A DNA stretch of 64,000 nt from NCBI RefSeq assembly GCF_001941945.1, contig NZ_CP015583.1, forward strand, positions 3,417,501-3,481,500. Direction: 5' to 3'. Of the stretch, positions 25,475 to 34,222 are shown in pieces. The stretch is from Roseomonas gilardii. Lineage in GTDB: Bacteria > Pseudomonadota > Alphaproteobacteria > Acetobacterales > Acetobacteraceae. The notes under the pieces are model-generated. The model was not told the DNA's origin. It worked only from the letters and a program-made list of their open reading frames with translations, and did no database searches. Positions within the stretch are counted from its first letter, which is position 1. The number at the start of each line of letters is the position of its first letter. Position numbers and translations under genes: made by a program.

Positions 25475-27202
25475 TCAGGCCACGTAGCGGAAGCGCTGAT
25501 GCATCCGCCGCGCCCGGGGATCGGGGCGCGGGATGGCCGAAAGCAGGGCCTGGGTATAGGCATGGGTCGGATGGTCGCAGACCTGCCGCGCGGGGCCCGT
25601 CTCCACCACCTTGCCGCGATACATCACCGCCACCCGGTCGCACATGTAGCGGATCACGCCGAGGTCGTGGCTGATGAAGACATAGGACAGGCCCAGCCGG
25701 TCCTGCAGCCCCATCAGCAGGTCCAGCATCTGCGCCCGCAGCGACACGTCGAGCGCCGAGGTCGCCTCGTCCGCCACGATGATGCGCGGGTTCAGCGCGA
25801 TGGCACGCGCGATGCCGATGCGTTGCCGCTGCCCACCGGAGAAGGCATGGGGATAGCGCTCCCGCCAGTCCGGGTTCAGCCCGACCTGCTTCAGCAGCTC
25901 GGCCACACGCGCATCGAGTTCCCGGCCCTTGGCGATCCGGTTCACCAGGAGCGGCTCGCCCACGATCTGCGCCACGGTCATGCGCGGGTTCAGCGAGGAG
26001 ACGGGGTCCTGGAAGACCATGCGGATCTCCCGCCGCGCGGCGGCCAGAACCTCCTTGTCCGCGGTGGCGAGATCGACGATCCCGCCATCGGCGCGGCGGT
26101 AGCGGATGGCGCCGGCGGTCGGCTGGTACATCCGCAGCAGGCAGCGGCCCATCGTGGTCTTGCCGGAGCCGGATTCCCCCACGATGCCCAGCGTCTCGCC
26201 GGGGCGAAGCTGGAGCGAGACGTCGTCCACCGCCAGGACCGGGTTCTTCGCATTGCCGAAGATCATGGTGAGGTTGCGCACGTCCAGCACCGGCGGCACC
26301 TCGGCCGGGATGGGCTTGCGATGCTGGCGGATCTCCGCCTCGTGCTCCAGCTTCAGCACGGAGCCGATCAGCATCTTCGTGTAGGCGTTCTGCGGCGCGT
26401 GGAAGACCTGGTCCACGGGGCCGCCCTCCATGACCTTGCCGTGGTACATCACCAGCACCTCGTCGGCGATCTCGGCCACCACGCCCATGTCATGGGTGAT
26501 GAACATCACCGCCATGCCGTGCTGCGCCTGGAGCCGCTTGATGAGGTCGAGGATCTCCGCCTGGGTGGTGACGTCGAGCGCGGTGGTCGGCTCGTCCGCG
26601 ATCAGCAGCGACGGGTTGCAGGCCAGCGACATGGCGATCATCACGCGCTGCCGCATCCCGCCCGAGAACTCGAAGGTGTAGCGGTCGATCGCCTGCTCGG
26701 GGCGGGGGATCTCCACCTGTCCCAGCAGCTCGATGCAGCGCGCCCGCGCCTGGGCCTTGCTCATGCCCAGATGCAGGCGCAGCACCTCGGTGATCTGGTC
26801 GCCCACCGTATGCACCGGGGAGAGCGAGGACATCGGCTCCTGGAAGATCATCGCGATCTCCCGCCCCCTGACCGCGCGGATCTGCCGGCTGCGCGGATGC
26901 AGCTTCGCGAGGTCCACCGAGCTGCCATCCGGCCGGTGCAGCACCATGGAGCCGCCGACGATCCGCCCCGGCGCGTCCACGATCTGCAGGATGGAGCGCG
27001 CGGTGACGCTCTTGCCCGAGCCGCTTTCCCCCACCACGCAGAGCGTGCGCCCGCGCCGCAGGGTGAAGGAGACGCCGTCCACCGCCTTCACCACCCCCGC
27101 CCGGGTCGGGAAATGCGTGACGAGGTCGCGCACCTCCAGCACGGTGTCGGAGGGTGCCGGCATCGGGGCCGCCGGCCGGGCCTCCAGGATCGTGGCGCTC
27201 AT
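25475..27202 (-). CDS. ABC transporter ATP-binding protein, fused DppD-DppF type
   Basis: 575 aa with two complete ATPase domains. Domain 1 (about 20-290): Walker A GESGSGKS, signature FSGGMRQRV, Walker [13 protein letters not shown]. Domain 2 (about 310-570): [38 protein letters not shown]. The C-terminal part after each domain is the oligopeptide/dipeptide type. It energises the two permeases encoded just upstream; its start overlaps the permease stop by 4 nt. Confidence 0.9.
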   Translation of the reverse strand: MSATILEARPAAPMPAPSDTVLEVRDLVTHFPTRAGVVKAVDGVSFTLRRGRTLCVVGESGSGKSVTARSILQIVDAPGRIVGGSMVLHRPDGSSVDLAKLHPRSRQIRAVRGREIAMIFQEPMSSLSPVHTVGDQITEVLRLHLGMSKAQARARCIELLGQVEIPRPEQAIDRYTFEFSGGMRQRVMIAMSLACNPSLLIADEPTTALDVTTQAEILDLIKRLQAQHGMAVMFITHDMGVVAEIADEVLVMYHGKVMEGGPVDQVFHAPQNAYTKMLIGSVLKLEHEAEIRQHRKPIPAEVPPVLDVRNLTMIFGNAKNPVLAVDDVSLQLRPGETLGIVGESGSGKTTMGRCLLRMYQPTAGAIRYRRADGGIVDLATADKEVLAAARREIRMVFQDPVSSLNPRMTVAQIVGEPLLVNRIAKGRELDARVAELLKQVGLNPDWRERYPHAFSGGQRQRIGIARAIALNPRIIVADEATSALDVSLRAQMLDLLMGLQDRLGLSYVFISHDLGVIRYMCDRVAVMYRGKVVETGPARQVCDHPTHAYTQALLSAIPRPDPRARRMHQRFRYVA

Positions 27203-28314
27203 TTGTTGTACGGGTCCGCGGCGTCGCGCAGACCGTCTCCCAGGAAGTTGAGGGCGATCACGGCCAGCACCACGGCGACGCCGGGGGCGAAGAGCCAGGG
27301 CGCGGTGGCGATGGAGCGGATGTTCTGGGCCTCCCGCAGCAGCACGCCCCAGGAGATGGTGGGCGGCTGCAGCCCGAGGCCCAGGAAGGAGAGCGAGGTC
27401 TCCGCCAGGATCATCGCTGGGATGGCCAGCGTCACCGAGGCGATGATGTGGCTGGCGAAGGAGGGCAGCATGTGGCGGAAGATGACCCGCTTCTCCGAGG
27501 CGCCGTCCAGCCGCGCCGCCGCCACGAAATCCTCCGTCCGCAGGCTGAGGAAGCGGCCGCGCACCACACGGGCGAGCTGCGCCCAGCCGGTGAGCGAGAG
27601 GATCAGCGTGATCATGAAGTAGTTGAGCGTCGCCGGCCAGTCATGCGGCAGCGCGGCCGAGGCGGCGAGCCAGATGGGGATGGAGGGCAGCGAGAGCACG
27701 AATTCCACCGCGCGCTGCACGGCGGCATCCACCCAGCCGCCGTAATAGCCGGAAACGCCGCCCAGGATGATGCCCAGCGTCAGCGACAGGAAGACGCCGA
27801 CGAGGCCCACCGAGAGCGAGATCTGCGCCCCCTGCATGATGCGGGAATAGACGCAGCGCCCCAGCCGGTCGGCGCCCAGCGGCAGCACCACCTGCCCCGG
27901 CTCGCCCGGGGCCAGGAGGTGGACGCGGGTGGGGAAGAGGCCGAGGAGGTTGTACTCGTAGCCCTGGCCGAAGAGGCGCAGGCGCACCACCCGGCTCTCG
28001 TCCGGCACGTAGCGCATCTCCAGCGTCTCGGGATCGCGTTTCAGGATCGAGGGATGGACGAAGGGACCGAAGCTGCCATCCGGCGCGATGAAGTGGATCA
28101 TCTGCGGCGGGTGGTAGGCGGCGCGGGTGTTCTGCTGCTCCGGATCATTGATCGCGAAGAAGCCGGGCACCAGGGCGATGACGTAGAAGATGGCCGTGAC
28201 CACCAGCCCGATCATGGCAAGGCGGTGGCGGCGGAAGGCCCACCAGACCAGTTGCCATTGCGAGGCGACGGCGAGGCTCTGGCGATCGACGGTTCCGAGG
28301 ACGGCGTCTGACAT
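27199..28314 (-). CDS. ABC transporter permease (DppC-like)
   Basis: 371 aa integral membrane protein with a long N-terminal periplasmic insert (about 65-170) between helix 1 and the transport core. The core carries LGADRLGRCVYSRIMQGAQ (OppC motif) and the EAA loop EDFVAAARLDGASEKRVIFRH. C terminus [15 protein letters not shown] is typical of DppC proteins. Second permease of the operon, 7 nt after the first. The enlarged insert is seen in transporters that pair with large (>600 aa) binding proteins. Confidence 0.88.
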   Translation of the reverse strand: MSDAVLGTVDRQSLAVASQWQLVWWAFRRHRLAMIGLVVTAIFYVIALVPGFFAINDPEQQNTRAAYHPPQMIHFIAPDGSFGPFVHPSILKRDPETLEMRYVPDESRVVRLRLFGQGYEYNLLGLFPTRVHLLAPGEPGQVVLPLGADRLGRCVYSRIMQGAQISLSVGLVGVFLSLTLGIILGGVSGYYGGWVDAAVQRAVEFVLSLPSIPIWLAASAALPHDWPATLNYFMITLILSLTGWAQLARVVRGRFLSLRTEDFVAAARLDGASEKRVIFRHMLPSFASHIIASVTLAIPAMILAETSLSFLGLGLQPPTISWGVLLREAQNIRSIATAPWLFAPGVAVVLAVIALNFLGDGLRDAADPYNK

Positions 28315-28321
28315 GGGGTCC

Positions 28322-29308
28322 CTACTCCAGCCGGATGCGCGGATCGGCGATGGCGAGGAGGATGTCGCTGATCAGGGAGCCCAGCAGGGTCAGCACGCAG
28401 ATCAGCAGCACGAAGGCGCCGGCCAGGTACATGTCCTGGCTCATCAGCGACTGCAGCAGCATCGGGCCCGCCGTCGGCAGGTTCAGCACGATGGCCACGA
28501 TGATGGAGCCGGAGACGAGGTTCGGCAGCAGCCAGGCGATGGTGGAGATGAAGGGGTTCAGCGCCACCCGCATCGGGTACTTCACCAGCAGATGGAATTC
28601 CGAGAGGCCCTTGGCCCGGGCGGTGGTGACATAGGGGCGATGCAGCTCATCCAGCATGTTCGCCCGCATCACGCGCACCAGGCTCGCCGTGCCGGAGACG
28701 GCGAGGATCACCACCGGGATCCAGAGATGCGAGAACAGGTCGAGCAGCTTCGCCATGCTCCAGGGCGCGCTGACATACTCGTCGGAGAAGAGGCCGCCGA
28801 CCTCCTGCCCCCATTCCACCGCGGCCACGTACATCAGCACGATGGCCAGGAGGAAGGAGGGGATGGCCAGGCCGACGAAGGAGAAGAAGGTCAGCACATA
28901 GTCGCCGATCGTGTACTTCCTCACCGCCGAGAAGACGCCGAGCGGCAGGGCGATGGCCCAGGTCAGCAGCAGCGTGGCGAAGGTCAGCACCAGGGTCAGC
29001 GCCATGCGCTCCCAGATCAGCCCGCTGACCGGCTGCTGCCATTCGAAGCTCAGCCCGAAATCCCCGTGCAGGAGGATGTTGCCGATCCACTTCACGTACT
29101 GGACCAGCATCGGCTGGTCCAGGCCGAAGCGTTCGCGCAGTTCGGCGGCGGTGTTCTGGTCCACCGTCTCGTTGGAGGCGGCGAGGGTGGCGATATAGGT
29201 CGTCACATAGTCGCCGGGTGGAAGCTGGATCAGCACGAAGGCCAGGAAGGAGACCACCAGCAGGGCGGGCACCATCCAGGCCAGGCGCTTGAGGATGAAT
29301 TTCAGCAT
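28322..29308 (-). CDS. ABC transporter permease (DppB-like)
   Basis: 328 aa, six predicted helices, beginning MLKFILKRLAWMVPALLVVS, the usual DppB/OppB N terminus. EAA loop: RPYVTTARAKGLSEFHLLVKYP; C terminus LLAIADPRIRLE. Forms the heterodimeric channel with the DppC-like protein. 74 nt downstream of the binding-protein stop in the same direction. Confidence 0.88.
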   Translation of the reverse strand: MLKFILKRLAWMVPALLVVSFLAFVLIQLPPGDYVTTYIATLAASNETVDQNTAAELRERFGLDQPMLVQYVKWIGNILLHGDFGLSFEWQQPVSGLIWERMALTLVLTFATLLLTWAIALPLGVFSAVRKYTIGDYVLTFFSFVGLAIPSFLLAIVLMYVAAVEWGQEVGGLFSDEYVSAPWSMAKLLDLFSHLWIPVVILAVSGTASLVRVMRANMLDELHRPYVTTARAKGLSEFHLLVKYPMRVALNPFISTIAWLLPNLVSGSIIVAIVLNLPTAGPMLLQSLMSQDMYLAGAFVLLICVLTLLGSLISDILLAIADPRIRLE

Positions 29309-29382
29309 GGTCCCGCCAAGGTTGCAGGAGTCGGTTGCAGGGGATCATGCGTCCCGCCCAGCCGGGCGGGACGCAGCCGGGG

Positions 29383-31356
29383 CTACGACGAGAAGAAGAA
29401 CTGCTGCGGCAGGGCCGGGCCCGGATTGGGCCAGGACCAGGAATTGGGATAGCGCGGGGGCACGTTCTGCAGGTTGTTCCGCACCACGCCGAAGGAGTTG
29501 CAGTAGAGGCAGACACCGATCGGCTCGAAGGCCTCGGCGGCGATGTCGAAGACCTGCTTCATGATCTCGCCGCGCTTGCCGAGATCCGCCGTGCCGCGCG
29601 CCTGATCGAAGAGCTGCATGCGCTTCTTCTGGTGTTCGGGCGGCTCCATCCCTTCCTTGCCGCCGGACACGTACCACTGCGCCCAGGGCAGGCCGTAGCG
29701 CGTGCCCTGCGGATGCTGCGCGAAATAGTCGCGCGGGTCGATCATCGGGTCGAGCCCGCCCGGCCCGGCCCAGGTGGCCGCGTCGTGGTCGTTGTTGTCG
29801 CCACGCGTGTAATAGAGGGCGCGCTCGATGGTGTTGACCTTGATGTCCACGCCGATCGCGGCCCAGTGGCGCTTCACCAGCTCCAGCGCATCCACTTGGT
29901 CCGGCGCCAGGGTCGGGATGACATCGACGGCGAAGAAGACCTTCTGCCCGTCCGGCCGCAGACGGAAGCCCTGCCCGTCCTTCTTGTTGTAGCCGAGCTC
30001 GTCCAGCATGGCATTGGCCCTGGCCGGGTCGTACTGGGTGAACTGGCGGCCCAGGGCCTCGTGATACCAGGGATGGCCCGGGCGCGGCCCCATCTGCCAG
30101 GGCTCGGACTGGCCGAGATAGACGAGCTCGATAATTTCCGCCCGGTTGATGCCATGGGACAGCGCCTGCCGGAAGCCCTTGTTGCCGAACATGGCCCGCA
30201 TCTGCGGGTCCTTGTGCGTCAGGTTCAGGTAGATCTGCATCTGCTGCGAGGAGGCGCCGATCAGTTCCACCAGATGGTAGCCGCCCTTCTGCATGTTGCG
30301 CGACAGGGTCGGCTTGTTCTGCAGGCTGTCGATATGCCGGTCCTGGATGTCGAGCTTGCCGGAGACGGCATCGATCATCAGGGATTCGACATCCTGCGAG
30401 ATGCCGAGGTTCAGCCGGTCGATATAGGGGAGCTGGCTGCCCGCCGTATCGACCTGCCAGAAATACGGGTTGCGTTCCAGCACCACGCGCGTCGCGCCGC
30501 CGGTATAGGGCTCGCGGATCACCCAGGGGTCGAGCACCGGCTTCTCCGGATTGCCCCAGCGCGCGGGGATCTCGACATCGCCGCATTTCGCGCGGAACAG
30601 CGCGGCCCAGTCGGACATGCCGGCCGCCTTCGCGGCCTCCGCGACGCCCGTGCCGTATTTGGGGTGGAACTGGCCGCAGTAGTGCTTCGGAAACAGCGTC
30701 GGATACTGGCCGAGCGGCGTGGCCAGCGCCTCCATGAACATGGCGTAGGGCGCAGCGAAGCGGAAGCGGACCGTGTTGTCGTCCACCTTCTCCGCCGTGC
30801 CGGCCTTGTTGGCGATGACGATGGCCGAGGGCGGCGAGCGGTACAGCTCGGTGTTCTTGGCGCAATCCTCGATGGCGAAGACGACGTCGTCCGCCGTGAA
30901 GGGATGCCCGTCCGACCACCGCATGCCGGGGCGCAGGTGGAAGGTGAATTCCGTCGCGTCGGCGTTGATCTCCCAGCGCTCGGCGACGCTCGGCAGCACC
31001 TCGGTATAGGCGAGGTTCCAGCGCACCAGCCCCTGGTTGCCGACGATCTTCAGGATGCCGTTATGGTCTGCGGAGCCGCGCAGCCCGCGCCGCAGCGTGC
31101 CGCCATAATGGCCGACCTTCTCGACCTGCACCACCAGCGGCGTCTTCGGCAGGCGCTCGGCCAGGGGCGGCAGCTTCTTCTCCGCCACCAGCTTGGCCAG
31201 GTCAGGCGACTCCTTCGCCGCCGCGCCTTGTGCGGAAGCGATGCCCGGCAGGGCCATGGCCACCGTGGCGCCGACGGCGCCCTGCAACAGGCGGCGACGC
31301 TCCAGGCGGCAGGATTCAGGGACCGCGCGGGGGCGGCTTTCCTCGTACTCGGACAT
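29383..31356 (-). CDS. ABC transporter substrate-binding protein, family 5, large type
   Basis: 657 aa SBP_bac_5 protein, about 120 residues longer than DppA. A Tat-type leader (CRLERRRLLQGAVGATVAM, cleavage after ASAQ) is followed by HYGGTLRRGLRGSADHNG and the family pattern EFTFHLRPGMRWSDGHPFTADD. Start 31356 chosen because GGAGGAAGAG directly precedes it; the GTG 12 nt upstream is part of that ribosome-binding site. First gene of the transporter operon. Large family-5 proteins next to sugar-acid enzymes often carry oligosaccharides rather than peptides; the substrate is not readable. Confidence 0.86.
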   Translation of the reverse strand: MSEYEESRPRAVPESCRLERRRLLQGAVGATVAMALPGIASAQGAAAKESPDLAKLVAEKKLPPLAERLPKTPLVVQVEKVGHYGGTLRRGLRGSADHNGILKIVGNQGLVRWNLAYTEVLPSVAERWEINADATEFTFHLRPGMRWSDGHPFTADDVVFAIEDCAKNTELYRSPPSAIVIANKAGTAEKVDDNTVRFRFAAPYAMFMEALATPLGQYPTLFPKHYCGQFHPKYGTGVAEAAKAAGMSDWAALFRAKCGDVEIPARWGNPEKPVLDPWVIREPYTGGATRVVLERNPYFWQVDTAGSQLPYIDRLNLGISQDVESLMIDAVSGKLDIQDRHIDSLQNKPTLSRNMQKGGYHLVELIGASSQQMQIYLNLTHKDPQMRAMFGNKGFRQALSHGINRAEIIELVYLGQSEPWQMGPRPGHPWYHEALGRQFTQYDPARANAMLDELGYNKKDGQGFRLRPDGQKVFFAVDVIPTLAPDQVDALELVKRHWAAIGVDIKVNTIERALYYTRGDNNDHDAATWAGPGGLDPMIDPRDYFAQHPQGTRYGLPWAQWYVSGGKEGMEPPEHQKKRMQLFDQARGTADLGKRGEIMKQVFDIAAEAFEPIGVCLYCNSFGVVRNNLQNVPPRYPNSWSWPNPGPALPQQFFFSS

Positions 31357-31511
31357 CTCTTCCTCCACACCGCGAGGATTGTTCCCCGCCGGTTGCGCTT
31401 CGCGTTCTTGTTTCCGCTCTTCGGCGGTCTTTGCTTGCGGGCCGGTGGAAACCGGGGCCGTTCCGGCTCAATTAGAATTCATGACAGGGTAATAATCACC
31501 ATCGATCAAAG

Positions 31512-32501
31512 TCAATCAGCTTTGCTGTCCAGGCGACCAAGCGCTTGCAGAAGCCCGGTGATGTAGCCGTAGCAGAAGGCGAAGGCCGTATCCCGGGGAT
31601 CGCGCCCGCTGATGGTCGGCACATGGTCCGGCATGATCATGTGCTCATAGCCGGTCTCGCCGTAGATCTTCAGCGACTCCCACATGTCCATGTCGCCATC
31701 CTCCGGGAAGGTCTCCATGAAGGACAGCTTCCCGCCGCGGATGTTGCGGAAATGGACGTTGAAGATTTTCTTCCGTTCGCCGAACCAGCGGATGACGTCG
31801 CCGACCTCGCGCCTTGGGTCGTCCAGCATCTCACCCACCGTGCCCTGGCAGAAGTTCAGGCCGTGATACGGGCTCTCGCGCATCAGCACGAAACGCTTCA
31901 TTCCCTCCACCGTGCCCAGCACGCGCGTCACGCCGCGATAGCCCGGCGGCGTGTAGGGATCGTGCGGATGGCAGGCGAGGCGAACGCGGTTGCTCTCCGC
32001 CACCGGCACGACACGTTCGAGGAAATAGTCGATGCGCGCCCAGTTCTCCTCTTCCGGCAGGATGCCCGCCAGGGTGGGCGGCGCATCATGATCGGCCTTC
32101 TCCCAGCGGAAGGCCTCGCTCATCGCGCCGCCCCGGCTCGACTCCAGGGGGGTGCGCGGGATGCCGATGATGTTGAGGTTGTACTTGGCGGCGGGGATGC
32201 CGGCCTCGGCCAGCCGCTCGATCAGGCGGCAGATGCTGTCGATCTGCCGATCCCGGTCCGGCCCGGCGGACAGGATGTCGGGGCTGTGCTGCTGCTCGAT
32301 CGGGCGCGAGGACAGCGGCAGCTGCACCATGTCGAGCGACAGGCCGAAGCCCCCGATCCTGTCGCGGAAGTGCAGCAGCGTGTCGAGCGTCCAGTCATGC
32401 GGATTGCCCGGTGGATCGGCGCAGACATGGCGGATGCCGAGCTGCGCCATCACGCGGTAGTCGTCGTCGTCGCGAGCGGGAACCTGGGTGCCGAGATGCA
32501 T
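31512..32501 (-). CDS. Mannonate dehydratase family protein (UxuA-like)
   Basis: 329 aa TIM-barrel enzyme. UxuA removes water from D-mannonate to give 2-keto-3-deoxygluconate in glucuronate breakdown. Features: metal-site His/Asp in RLACHPHDPYTPPGYRG, NFCQGTVGEM, FNVHFRNIRGG and a C-terminal MIMPDHVPTI. It is slightly shorter than E. coli UxuA (394 aa), which lacks close similarity in the N-terminal region. ATG 32501 opens MHLGTQVPAR; the upstream frame to 32765 is not conserved-looking. It lies 155 nt upstream of the ABC operon in the same direction. The exact substrate within sugar acids is unproven. Confidence 0.75.
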   Translation of the reverse strand: MHLGTQVPARDDDDYRVMAQLGIRHVCADPPGNPHDWTLDTLLHFRDRIGGFGLSLDMVQLPLSSRPIEQQHSPDILSAGPDRDRQIDSICRLIERLAEAGIPAAKYNLNIIGIPRTPLESSRGGAMSEAFRWEKADHDAPPTLAGILPEEENWARIDYFLERVVPVAESNRVRLACHPHDPYTPPGYRGVTRVLGTVEGMKRFVLMRESPYHGLNFCQGTVGEMLDDPRREVGDVIRWFGERKKIFNVHFRNIRGGKLSFMETFPEDGDMDMWESLKIYGETGYEHMIMPDHVPTISGRDPRDTAFAFCYGYITGLLQALGRLDSKAD

Positions 32502-32797
32502 GGTCAGGCCCCGCCCCGGCCGGGGATCGTCACGGCGCGCGCACCCGCCGCCCGGGAAGACGACATTCGATTCAAGGCCCGCTCTCCCATTCCAGGCGCC
32601 CGGAAGGGGCACCATGGATCTTATATTTGTCATATGAATAGGGCGGAAACGGGCTGCTCCACAAGCGGATTCCCCGATCCACGGCTGGAGTTTCCGGGCA
32701 TCCGAGCCATGTCCCGGCCCAGTTCCCCCGCCAACCCTTCCGGACCGGCGAAATGGTATGATCAATCCGCCTGCCCTGCGGTCCCCGGCGCGCCGTC

Positions 32798-33949
32798 TCA
32801 GGGAAAGGCGGTCGAGCCGTCAGGGCGACGCGGCACCTTGCGTTCCCAATGGACGTAGCCGTCCTGGCGCAGATACTCCTCGTCGATCTCCACGCCCCAA
32901 CCCGGCCGGTCCGGGCGAAGTTCGAGATACCCGTCGCGCGGCAGGTAGGGATCGCGGACATAGCAGCCCACCCCCTCCCCCATCGGCGGCAGCCGGTATT
33001 CCAGGATGCGGAAGTTCGGCTGCGACGCGCAGAAATGCAGGTTCACCGCCGTGGCGAGCGGCCCCATCGGGTTGTGCGGTGCGACCGTGACGTAATGCGC
33101 TTCCGCGATGGCGGCGATCCTGCGCATCTCCAGCATCCCGCCGACGGCACAGATATCCGGCTGGATGATGTCGCAGCCCTGGACCTGGAGGAGACGCAGG
33201 AACTCGAAGCGGCTGTAGAGGGATTCCCCTGTCGCCAGGGTGCAGTCCAGGCCTCGCCGCAACGCGCCCCAGGCCTCGACATTCTCCGGCCGGATCGGCT
33301 CCTCGAAGAAGAGCGGGTCATAGGGCGCCAGGGCATTGCCCAGTTGCATCGCCTGACGCGGCTCGAAGATCTTGCCGTGTGCGTCGAAGGCGATCTCGAA
33401 GCCGGATGGCAGCGTCTCCCGGAGTTGGCGGAAGTATTCCGCACTGCTCCGCACCACCTCGCCCCAGCGATGCGCGTGCAGGTCGATGCGGTAAGGGCTG
33501 AGCTTGAAGGCGGTGAAGCCCCAGGCCGCGTGCAGCGCCTCCATCTCCGCCTTCGCCTGTGGCGGGTCAGGCGCGGTATAGACGCCGGCATAGACCCGCA
33601 CGCGGTCGCGCGCATGGCCGCCCAGCAGCATATAGACCGGCACGCCCAGGGCCTTGGCCGAGATGTCCCAGAGGCAATGGTCGATGGCCGAGATGGCGGC
33701 GAGGCCCAGAGCACCCGGCGGAAAGCGGGACTGCTGCATCAGGAACTGGACCAGGTACTCGATGCGCCTTGGGTCCTGCCCCGCCAGGAAGGTGGAGAGG
33801 TAGTCCAGCAGCGGCGGCAGGGCCTTGTCCGGGCCGTGGTTGTAGCATTCGCCCCAGCCGGTGATCCCGGCATCCGTGTCCATGGCCAGCAGCACGCGCG
33901 GGCGGTCCCTGTCGCGTGTCATGAAGGCGCGCAGCCGTTCGATCCGCAC
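32798..33949 (-). CDS. Mandelate racemase/muconate lactonizing family dehydratase (galactonate/mannonate type)
   Basis: 383 aa enolase-superfamily enzyme. Metal ligands D189 (FDAHG), E216 (FFEEP) and E242 (ATGES); acid/base candidates K149, H191 and H292 in APHNPMGPL, the pattern of D-galactonate and D-mannonate dehydratases. Start GTG 33949 is preceded by AGGGAGGGGA at good distance; the longer frame to 34063 is Pro-rich and unlike the family. Same direction as the UxuA-like gene, 296 nt upstream. The gap holds an AT-rich stretch with a TCATATGA palindrome (32631-32638), a likely promoter. Together they suggest parallel routes for aldonates. Confidence 0.83.
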   Translation of the reverse strand: MRIERLRAFMTRDRDRPRVLLAMDTDAGITGWGECYNHGPDKALPPLLDYLSTFLAGQDPRRIEYLVQFLMQQSRFPPGALGLAAISAIDHCLWDISAKALGVPVYMLLGGHARDRVRVYAGVYTAPDPPQAKAEMEALHAAWGFTAFKLSPYRIDLHAHRWGEVVRSSAEYFRQLRETLPSGFEIAFDAHGKIFEPRQAMQLGNALAPYDPLFFEEPIRPENVEAWGALRRGLDCTLATGESLYSRFEFLRLLQVQGCDIIQPDICAVGGMLEMRRIAAIAEAHYVTVAPHNPMGPLATAVNLHFCASQPNFRILEYRLPPMGEGVGCYVRDPYLPRDGYLELRPDRPGWGVEIDEEYLRQDGYVHWERKVPRRPDGSTAFP

Positions 33950-34222
33950 CCGTTCCCCTCCCTTTGCCCGGCCGGCCTCCCCCACCTCGCGGTGTCCGGC
34001 CTCTTCCGGTGGAGGAAACAATGGGGCGCGGAAGACCGCAATGGGCATGGGGGCCGGGTCCACCGCTGGGGCGTCACGGAGTCCGCTTTGCTCCTGACGA
34101 TCATGGACGCCCGATTCCGGACGGGAAGGAAGGGCAGGCCTACCTTCCTAAATTCTGCTGTGGCGCATGACTAACGAATCATATTCGGCAACGGACATGA
34201 TAACCCTTCGATCATACCGACC

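Noticed and set aside
23494-25563. 689-codon minus-strand frame opposite tctBA
   Set aside because: Product is rich in H, E, D, G and Q repeats without a fold; tctA and tctB are clear.
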